64,000 nucleotides of DNA from Helianthus annuus (taxonomy: Eukaryota; Streptophyta; Magnoliopsida; Asterales; Asteraceae). The stretch spans positions 47,124,663 through 47,188,662 of the forward strand of contig NC_035441.2 of assembly GCF_002127325.2 (NCBI RefSeq). The letters are read 5' to 3'. The notes under the pieces are model-generated. The model did not search any database. It saw nothing but the letters and a program-made list of their open reading frames with translations, and was not told where the DNA came from. Both the position numbers and the translations under genes were made by a program. Shown piece after piece: positions 56,320 through 64,000 of this stretch; positions within the stretch are counted from its first letter, which is position 1; each line of letters opens with the position of its first letter.

Positions 56320-59300
56320 GACGTCGCAATCTCAAGATGATAAAAATAACATTGGCTCTTTGTTTAAACCACCTATGCTGAAAAGAAATGAGTACAACAT
56401 CTGGGAGCGAAGGATGTGTCACATCCTCGCTCAACAAAACACTGGATGTTAGAGGTCTGTCGTTTTCGGTCCTCATGTTCCTATGGTGCCAAGCGCAGAG
56501 GACGCCAAAAAATCCGTTCCTAAACCATCTGAAAATTACACTGAATTGGATTTTCAGAAGTTTGAACTGGATGCCAAAGCGTTTAGTATCATAGCCTCTG
56601 CACTCCCCAACGAAATCTATGCTGGACTGTTACATTGTGACAGTGCAAAAGAATTGTGGGATGCATTGAAGGAACAGTTCGGAGGAACATAGGAGGTTAT
56701 CGAAAACAACAGGGAAATTCTGAATCAGCAGTATGAAACGTTTTGTCACATCAAAGGGGAATCACTAACCCAACAATTTGAACGTTTCAGTTGTCTCATC
56801 AATGAACTAAGGCTTGTTAAGGTTACATTTCCAAATGCAACCCAAAATAGCAGGTCCTTAGATCATTGCCAGAAAAATGGGACACAATAGCTTTTGTCAC
56901 CAGGAATTCAGCTGAATTTAAAGATCTGACCCTGACCCAACTCCATGGTAGACTCCTGACTTGTGAAAGGGAGTTGAACCAAAAAAGGAGGTTGCAAGAG
57001 TCTGGTAAGGTTGCCGATGACTATTCTTTCGGCAGCACAACTCTGTTCGGTCAGGAAGAATCTGGCAGTAGCAGTAAGGATCAGAGTTATGATCACTTTA
57101 TTGACATAACATCTGGGGGTAACTTTGCCAACTCTGATCCTCACTCTAAGAATTATGCTTTCACAGCAAATTTTGAAAGCCAGATGTCAGATAATTTGTG
57201 CTTTGAGCTGAATGATCTGCAACATTTTGATCCCACTGACTTAGAGGAAATGGACATATTGCATCAGTTGGCCTTGCTTAGTGTAAGAACAAGCAAGTTC
57301 TATAAAAGAACAGGGAGAAAATTTCCAGGGCTTCATGGAAATTTAAGGGTGGGGTTGGATAAATCTAAAATCAAGTGTTACAAGTGTAGTAGGCTAGGTC
57401 ACTTTGCTAGAGAATGTAGGAGTCAAACTACTGGTCCCATAATAACTCACCCTAGCACAAATCCTAGACCACAACAACAAAACACTGTGCACTATACCCA
57501 ATATGCCCCTGCAGCACATGTTAACACTGCTCATTATGCTGCAACCCCTGAGCCGGTGCATTATGTTCAAACCACTATTCCACAAATTCAGTATGTTTAA
57601 GCCCATGTCCCTCAGGCACAAGTGCAACCTGTTGCACCTCAAACAACTGCTCCAACTGTGACACAACCAGATCAGCAAAGCTTTTTCACACAAGGCTTTG
57701 TTGATTGGAGCAGCATGCCTGAGGAGCTTAGTGATGAAAATTTTGCTCTATATGCTTCTAATGATGCTTGTAATGATGAATTTTGTTTGATGGCATTAGA
57801 GTCAATATCAGAAGGGGATGAAGCTGAAGGTGAACAGCTAAGTGCTGAAACAGTGGATGAAGTTGCTGAAGCAGTGGTTACTGCAGTTGCTGGTGAACTA
57901 CTGCTGGAAGAAAATTCAGAAATCCTGATTGAACCACTGACCGACCCCTGGTCCAAAGAAGACAAAGAGGAAGAAGAACCTAAGGAAGCTGGTGATGTAG
58001 AAGAGAGAGCTGATGAAGAAGATAATCATCGATGTGATTGTGCCATGATGACTGCTGCTAAGGTATCACCTCAAGTTCTTGAAAAACTGTGTTCAGACAA
58101 CTGTATTATTGCATTTGCTAACATTAAAGAGGTGAATGAAAACCTTAGAGATAAAATCTTGTCTGATGAGGTCAAATTTGAAAAGTCATTGAAAGAACTG
58201 AAAAACAAATTGACTGAAAAAGATAAAGAGATCAGCAGTTTGAAAGAAGAACAAAGCATAACCAAAACTCAACTCCAAACTATGGTAGAAAAATACCAAG
58301 TTTGCAAAAAGGAGTTAGAGTCTACCTAGATCACCTGTGAAAGGTGGGTGGAGTCTTGCAAAGGGTATGAGGTTATGCTTGAGAAACAGCTTAAAAGCAA
58401 TGTCAAGTTTGGTATAGGTCATAGAAAATATGATGACATTGCAAGCACTGCTGCAATGCAAGCTGTTTCTTCTGAAATCATACCAACCAACAAAAATGGC
58501 CAAGAGGTTAAAATAACCGACAAACTTGGTAACAAAATTACTCTAGAAAGATCTATGGGATCCTCAACTTTTGATGAAATTGAGAAATACCAATTTAAAC
58601 CCATATGGTCTGATGAGTGTGATATCCTTGAAAATTTCAAACCAATGGATTTCACAACCACTGATGGTGTCAAAGCTCCAAAAGCAAGAGTCATTCCTAT
58701 CAAAGATATCCCAACAGAGGTTCAAAACTCTGTTGCAAAGGAATCTGAGAAAAGGAAGAAAAGAGACAAGATCAAAACTTGTTTTGGGAATTCTGTGAAA
58801 AGAAGAATCATCAAACAAAAGATTGTTTTCATCTAAAAGCATATGATATAAACAAAACAAGCAACATTTCACTTGCTGCCAGCTGCACCATCTGTGGTAA
58901 AAATAACCACAAAATTAAGGAATGTGTGTATCTCAAAAACTTTGATGAAAAGAAGAAAGAGTACACTGCAAAAACATCCTTAAGTTCATCAGCATCATCT
59001 GTTAAGTTCACCAAGAAACAACCACTGTTCATCCCTGTCCAAACTGCTGTCACAAAACAGCTGAACCAAACATCTGTTCAAAGGGATGTACAGGTGACAG
59101 ATGCACCTCCAGCCAATCAATTCAGAAAAGGCAAGGAAAAAGCATCATACCAAAGGATTCCACACGTTTATGAGACTTACAAAAAGCCCTCTAAACCAAA
59201 AGTGAACAGGCATGCTTTTGGTTATCAACAGATGATAGGCCAAGACCCCCAACAGTGGTTCGAGAAATACATTCCCAAAAATGTACAAACCCCTGAGCTA

Positions 59301-59387
59301 ACCACTGTCCATGCATCTGCCTCCATCCCAGACACTGTTGAGACCCTATCCAAAGCCCTGTTGGCTTTGGAAACCTTTTTGAACTAA
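56320..59387 (+). pseudogene. E6 copia gag, large form with coiled coil and several zinc knuckles
   Basis: The plus-strand gag is spread over several open pieces. The N-terminus (KPPMLKRNEYNIWERRM, about 56366-56416) and UBN2-type capsid (HCDSAKELWDALKEQFGG) are followed by the main piece 56866-57600. That piece has a CCHC knuckle CYKCSRLGHFAREC (about 57379-57420). An acidic region (57620-58030) precedes a Lys/Glu-rich stretch predicted to be coiled coil (58120-58320, KELKNKLTEKDKEISSLKEE). More Cys/His motifs, including CTICGKNNHKIKEC (near 58890-58932), follow. Stops at 56690-56692, 57598-57600 and 58327-58329 and a frameshift near 58790 break it. A gag this long with a coiled coil is characteristic of the SIRE lineage. 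Confidence 0.85.
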
Positions 59388-59627
59388 TCCTTTACTTCAC
59401 GTGCAGGGAGCTTCTGCATGCTTAGATAGTCTTTGGTATGTAGATAGTGGAGGCTCCAGGCACATTACAGGATGTAAAGCCCTTCTTCAAGATTTCAAAA
59501 TCCATGGAGGGGGTGATATATCCTTTGGTAATAATAGTAAGGGAAAGGTTATGGTACTGTAAAGTCTGGAAATGTAAAATTTGAAAATGTCAATCTTATT
59601 GATAATCTGAAATTCAACCTCCTGAGT
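59388..59627 (+). pseudogene. E6 copia protease
   Basis: WYVDSGGSRHITG (about 59434-59472) is the copia protease active site. The catalytic Asp is present; the usual Cys after DSG is Gly. The frame then breaks near 59555 (stop after KGKVMVL), before the segment that leads into the pre-integrase region. Confidence 0.85.
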
Positions 59628-61994
59628 GTGTCTCAAATGAGTGATAAAGGGTTTGGATCATTCTTCACAAAGGATTGTTGTAGGATTGTCGGACCAGAAA
59701 TGGTTAGTAAGATTGAAGCAATAATCAAGAAAGGCTCAACGAAACTTGTTGCTCAAAGAAGTGGCAATGTTTATGTTGTTGACATGTCAAGAGAGTATCC
59801 CAGAGCTGATGCCTGTCTATTCTCAGCTGCCTCTAACAAAGAGACAGAGCTATGGCACAAAATACTGGGACACACAAATCTCAAAACAATCAATGAAATT
59901 TCAAAAAATGGCTTAGTAAGAGGCTTGCCACAAAAAATGTTTTCATGTCCTGAACACTGTGTTTCCTATTTAAAAGGAAAACAGCACAAGAGCTCTTTTA
60001 AGTCCATTGAAGAGTCCAAAACAACCCTTTGCTTGCAGATGCTGCACATGGATTTGTTTGGCCCAGTGCAAGTCATGAGTCTCAAAAAGAAAAGATATTG
60101 TTTGGTTATTGTTGATGACTTCTCTAGGTTTACATGGACCTTCTTTTTACACTCTAAAGATGAGACTGCATGCATTTTGCAAGACTTTGTGATACAGGTT
60201 GAAAAGCAATTTGACCTTCCAGTAAAAGTCTTTAGGAGTGACAATGGCACAAAATTCAAAAATAAGGAGTTGGATGCCTTCTGTGTGAAGAAAGGGATTG
60301 TAAGGCAGTACAGCATCCCTAGAACACCAGAGCAGAATGGAGTTGTTGAAAGAAAAAACAAAACTTTGATTGAGGCTGCCAGAACCATGCTTACAGATTC
60401 AGGTTTGCCATCAACTTTTTGGGCAGAGGCAGTAAACACTGCTTGCTATGTCCAAAACAGAGTGTTAATCAACTCCAGGCACAAAAAGACTGCTTATGAA
60501 ATTCTGTATAAAATAAAGCCATTAATCTCATATTTCAAAGTTTTTGGTTGCCCATGTTTCATTTTGAACTTAAAAGATTCTAGCTCAAAATTTGCAGCCA
60601 AAATCGATATGGGATATCACTTGGGATACTCATCTACTGCTAAGGCCTACAAAGTGTTTAATACACGAACCAAAGCAGTGGAAGAGACTTTGAATGTAAA
60701 GTTCAATGAACTTTCATCACTGAAAATCCCTGCAAATCCTACAGAATTGTTTGATCTTGAAAAATTCACCTTTGAAAAAACTGCTGTCAAGACTAACACT
60801 GCAGGTCCATCAGAGGATTCATCACCAGACTATGGATATGAAATCATCATTCCTCAAAAGTTTGCCTCAAGAGGGGGAGCATCAGTTGTTCAAAACAGTT
60901 GTCAAAGCTCAACCACTGCTACCTCAACAGTTGTTGACCAAAGTAGCCCCTTAACCACTGCTTCCACCACATCAAACACTGCTGACAAAAGTCCTCAAAA
61001 AGTGGATCAAAGTCAGCAGGTGTTCACACCTTTACCTCCAATGCCTCCACCTTTTGAAGCCACTGCTGGGTCATCAAAGTCACCAGTAGTGGTTAGCTCA
61101 GATGATACACATCTGCAACCTTCACCACAAAATGCCATCATTCCCTACCAAGGAGAGCTAATCTTCTTGAAATCTCATCCACCAGATCAAATCATTGGCA
61201 ACATCAATGAAGGGGTGCTTACCAGAAAGCAATCCCAAAACATTTGTCTTTTTGCTGCCTTTCTATCACTCCGTCAGCCAGTCAAGTACCAAGAGGCACT
61301 AAAAGACAACAGCTGGGTAGAGGCCATGCAAGAAGAGCTCCAACAGTTCAGAAGACAACAAGTATGGGAGCTTGTACCACTGCCAGAGAATATAAGTCCT
61401 ATTGGCACAAAGTGGGTCTTCAAAAACAAAACTGATGAAAGGGGCATTGTTGTCAAGAATAAATCCAGACTTGTGGTTCAAGGCTACAAACAAGAAGAGG
61501 GAATTGATTATGATGAAACTTTTGCTCCTGTTGCAAGACTTGAAGCAATCAGACTCTTTCTAGCCTTTGCTGTCAACCACAATATCAAGGTGTACCAAAT
61601 GGATATAAAATGTGCATTCCTCTATGGTAAGATTCAAGAAGAGGTATATGTCTGTCAACCTCTAGGTTTTGAGGATCCATTTTATCCAGATCATGTCTAC
61701 AAGCTAAACAAAGCTTTGTATGGCTTGAAACAAGCACCCAAAGCCTGGTATGAAACTCTTTCCACCTTTTTACTTTCCATTGGTTTCACCAGAGGCAGGA
61801 TTGATAAAACACTATTTTTAAAATGGAGAGGGAAGGATTTGATAATTGTCCAGATTTATGTGGATGACATCATTTTTGGAAGCACATGTAATAAAATGTG
61901 TGAAGAGTTCAGACAACTCATGACAGCTGAGTTTGAAATGAGTGCAATGGGTGAACTACAGTGCTTTCTTGGTCTCCAAGTAAAGCAGTTGTAA
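59628..61994 (+). CDS. E6 copia integrase and reverse transcriptase (788-aa frame)
   Basis: One long frame. Residues about 80-130 hold the GAG-pre-integrase zinc region (LWHKILGHTN and CPEHCVSYLKGKQ). The integrase core has MDLFGPV (first Asp), FRSDNGTKFKN (second Asp) and PEQNGVVERKNKTLIE (Glu). A Ser/Thr/Pro-rich linker (about 390-520) follows. RT has WVEAMQEELQQF, GTKWVFKNK, RLVVQGYKQEEGIDYDETFAPV, MDIKCAFLYG, ALYGLKQAPKAWY and the catalytic YVDDIIFGS. A TAA stop ends it at 61992-61994, inside what is one frame with RNase H in relatives. The start taken is the first ATG; in life it would be part of a polyprotein. Confidence 0.93.
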   Translation: MSQMSDKGFGSFFTKDCCRIVGPEMVSKIEAIIKKGSTKLVAQRSGNVYVVDMSREYPRADACLFSAASNKETELWHKILGHTNLKTINEISKNGLVRGLPQKMFSCPEHCVSYLKGKQHKSSFKSIEESKTTLCLQMLHMDLFGPVQVMSLKKKRYCLVIVDDFSRFTWTFFLHSKDETACILQDFVIQVEKQFDLPVKVFRSDNGTKFKNKELDAFCVKKGIVRQYSIPRTPEQNGVVERKNKTLIEAARTMLTDSGLPSTFWAEAVNTACYVQNRVLINSRHKKTAYEILYKIKPLISYFKVFGCPCFILNLKDSSSKFAAKIDMGYHLGYSSTAKAYKVFNTRTKAVEETLNVKFNELSSLKIPANPTELFDLEKFTFEKTAVKTNTAGPSEDSSPDYGYEIIIPQKFASRGGASVVQNSCQSSTTATSTVVDQSSPLTTASTTSNTADKSPQKVDQSQQVFTPLPPMPPPFEATAGSSKSPVVVSSDDTHLQPSPQNAIIPYQGELIFLKSHPPDQIIGNINEGVLTRKQSQNICLFAAFLSLRQPVKYQEALKDNSWVEAMQEELQQFRRQQVWELVPLPENISPIGTKWVFKNKTDERGIVVKNKSRLVVQGYKQEEGIDYDETFAPVARLEAIRLFLAFAVNHNIKVYQMDIKCAFLYGKIQEEVYVCQPLGFEDPFYPDHVYKLNKALYGLKQAPKAWYETLSTFLLSIGFTRGRIDKTLFLKWRGKDLIIVQIYVDDIIFGSTCNKMCEEFRQLMTAEFEMSAMGELQCFLGLQVKQL

Positions 61995-62801
61995 AATGGC
62001 ACTTTCATCCATCAAGGCAAATATGCAAAAGAACTTTTAAAGAAATTTGATATGGATGATTGTAAGCCATGTAGTACACCCATTGCAACCAACAAATTGG
62101 TCATGTCTGAAGAAAAGGATGATTTGGTTGATCAGACCTTATATAGAAGCATGATTGGATCTTTATTGTACCTAACTGCATCTAGACCAGATATCATGTT
62201 TGCAACATGTGTCTGTGCAAGATCCCAATCATCCCCTAGAAAGTCAAACCTTATTGCTGTAAAAAGGATATTCAGATACCTCAAATGTGCTCCCACACTA
62301 GGTATCTGGTATCCAGCTGATGGTAAAATTGAGCTTTCAGGTTTCTCAGATAGTGACTTTGCTGGATGTGATAAAACAAGGAAGTCCACTTCAGGAGGGT
62401 GCCAATTCCTAGGCAATTGCTTAGTGTCTTGGCAAAGCAAAAAGCAAGCAGTTGTTTCCACATCCACTGCTGAGGTAGAATACATAGCTGCTGCAAGCTG
62501 TACAGCCCAACTACTCTGGCTTCAGAATCAGTTACTGGATTTTGGTATCACTGCCTTGAAGACACCACTCATGTTGGACAGCCAGGCAGCAGAAAATACC
62601 ATCAAAAATCCAGTTTCCCATTCAACCACCAAACATATCGACACCAGACATCACTTTGTGAGGGATTGTTATGAAAAAGGTTTGATTTCTCTGCATCATG
62701 TTCCAACTAAGGATCAGCTGGCAGATGTGCTAACCAAAGCATTAGACACATCTACCTTTGAAAGCTTGATCTCTAGGATTGGCATGCTCAACATGGAATA
62801 A
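61995..62801 (+). pseudogene. E6 copia RNase H and RT C-terminus
   Basis: Continues from the TAA in the same frame: KYAKELLKKFDMDDCKPCSTPI, then YRSMIGSLLYLTASRPDIMF, the RNase H motifs SDSDFAGCDKTRKSTSGG and STAEVEYIAAASC, HIDTRHHFVRD, and the polyprotein end KDQLADVLTKALD before the final stop at 62801. Apart from the stop at its start it is undamaged. Confidence 0.92.
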
Positions 62802-63366
62802 CAGGCAAAATCCTTTTTTCTATGAATAAAAGCATTAAAATGTTTTCAGAAAACCAAAAATCCATCCTTAAAAATAGCTAAAAATGAACTTTTCATTAAA
62901 ATCCTAAAAGTCTGCCATAACCACTGATGGGTTCAAAAGTCTGTGCTGCTACAAAAGTCTGTCCTCTGCTGAAAGTCATCCCCTGTTCTCATTTTTCCTG
63001 ATAACCACTGATGATCATAATCAGTGTTGCATCCACTGCTAAGCTATCCACTGATAGTGAAAAGCATCCACTGTCCTCCATTTCCATTGTAACTACTTCT
63101 TTCACCAGTTGTTTTCACAAAATGTACTGTTCAAAAGTACTGTCCTTCACTTCACCAGGGGATGGCATGCGGACCGTACTTAGTAGTCAGATCTTTTGTA
63201 ACTGCTGCCACGTCAGCATTCACTCTTCCTCTATAAAACCCCCTTTCAACACCCAAACAGGGTTTCACTGTCGAATTGAATTCACAAAAATTCTCTTCTC
63301 AAAGCAGTTTTTCATCACATTTCTTCAAATCACTCCACAATCTCATCTTCGATTCTCATCTTCAAA
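62802..63366 (+). other. Spacer between pol and downstream ORF of E6, with TATA-like box
   Basis: No coding sequence taken from this stretch. It has AAAAGTCTGTCCT/GCT-type repeats (62905-63000) and CCACTG-rich DNA (63010-63080), wording similar to the LTR. CTATAAAACC at 63231-63240, about 130 bases before the downstream ATG, with pyrimidine-rich DNA after it, looks like a core promoter and 5' untranslated region. Confidence 0.5.
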
Positions 63367-64000
63367 ATGACCAACTCGAAATCTTCCGCAAAAGCTTCTA
63401 AAGGGGCCTCTCAAAAGGCTACCTTCACCGACATCCCACACAAACCATCTCACAATCTACTGGGTCTTCTCACAAAACCCGGAAATATCGATACATTTGA
63501 TTCCATCCTCGGCATTATCAACGCTTCAAAGTACAAAACTTTGTTGACCGCTGATGCACCAATTTACCTGCAAACTCAGAGAGAGTTTTGGAAAAATTGC
63601 ATCCTTGAAAAACAAGGAAAAGATGTCATAGCCATTAACTCTACTCTGCAGAAGAAAGCAGTCCGAATAACACCGCAATCCATATCTGAAGTCTTTCAAC
63701 TCGATGATCAGCAAGGTAAATACTCTTTTCCTAAAACCGAGTTAAAAATTGACTTCATTGAGAGAGGGTATGCAGACACAATGATGAGGAGGGATACCTT
63801 AGAAAAAGGTTTCTTCCCTTCTGCAACCAGATTTTTATTTCATACCCTTCTCATGTGTGTTTCAAACAAAACCACTTCCTTTAATGAAATACCAATGAAA
63901 ATTCAAAACTTGGGGTATGCTATTTTACAAGGCGAAAATCTTAACTACTCCAAGGCAATTTTCAATGATTTGGTTAAAAATGTTGAAACAAAATCATTCT
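63367..64000 (+). CDS. Downstream ORF of E6 (env-like position), partial
   Basis: Open from ATG at 63367 (context CAAAATGACC) to the window end, 211 codons without a stop. It lies 3' of pol in a copia element, the place of the env-like gene of SIRE elements. The visible part starts MTNSKSSAKASKGASQ, a basic Ser/Lys-rich stretch, and then looks globular (YLQTQREFWKNCI, FPSATRFLFHTLLMCVSNK). I see no signal peptide in the N-terminal 30 residues and no clear membrane segment so far; FLFHTLLMC is short. The function is unknown, and an envelope role is not supported by what is visible. Confidence 0.7.
   Translation, partial: MTNSKSSAKASKGASQKATFTDIPHKPSHNLLGLLTKPGNIDTFDSILGIINASKYKTLLTADAPIYLQTQREFWKNCILEKQGKDVIAINSTLQKKAVRITPQSISEVFQLDDQQGKYSFPKTELKIDFIERGYADTMMRRDTLEKGFFPSATRFLFHTLLMCVSNKTTSFNEIPMKIQNLGYAILQGENLNYSKAIFNDLVKNVETKSF

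Overview
The window is plant nuclear DNA made almost entirely of transposable elements. I find no intact host gene, rRNA or tRNA. Evidence: Ty3/gypsy and Ty1/copia polyproteins with plant signatures, primer-binding sites complementary to initiator-methionine tRNA, foldback elements in (TA)n tracts, and solo LTRs with 5-bp target-site duplications (TSDs). The long-LTR chromovirus-type Ty3 elements and the SIRE-like copia element fit a large-genome eudicot. Asteraceae is my best guess, from family resemblance only.

Layout. 1-6018: E1, a minus-strand Ty3 element cut by the window edge (RT, protease, gag, leader, primer-binding site, 5' LTR). 6019-12036: AT-rich spacer with a 646-bp foldback element (8-bp TSD), a fragment resembling two exons of a GH38 alpha-mannosidase, and a near-perfect hairpin element in a TA tract. 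12037-14366: a Ty3 solo LTR with TSD TCAGA. 14367-16480: spacer with TTTTACG-rich DNA and small tandem duplications. 16480-19734: a chain of (TA)n-flanked inverted-repeat elements (three complete, two partial), including a G-run-rich element and a 28/31-bp minisatellite.

19735-55420 is one old minus-strand Ty3 element (E2) split by younger insertions. E3 (24116-40304, TSD GATCG) lies in its integrase. E5 (41112-51951, TSD GACAT/GACGT) lies in its RNase H. Copia element E6 (55421 to beyond the window) lies in or beside its leader. The 3' LTR of E3 carries E4 (25526-32624, flanked by CATAG). The 3' LTR of E5 carries a solo LTR of the E4 family (49658-51103, TSD AAACG). E2 coding DNA is therefore read, in its own 5'-to-3' order, from 54332-51957, then 41106-40305, then 24110-23123.

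No Ty3 copy looks autonomous. E1 lacks the protease catalytic Asp codon, E2 has stops at glutamine positions, E3 lacks most of its protease, E4 has an intact gag but a shredded pol, and E5 keeps only integrase remnants between similar LTRs. E6 is the best preserved: a nearly continuous integrase-RT-RNase H, followed by an open downstream reading frame in the position of the SIRE env-like gene, with its own TATA-like box.

The observations I rate highest are the E4 structure (two LTRs plus an internal copy of its own flanking DNA), the short palindromic or repeated motifs beside the TATA box of several unrelated LTR families, and the chain of elements sharing TA tracts.
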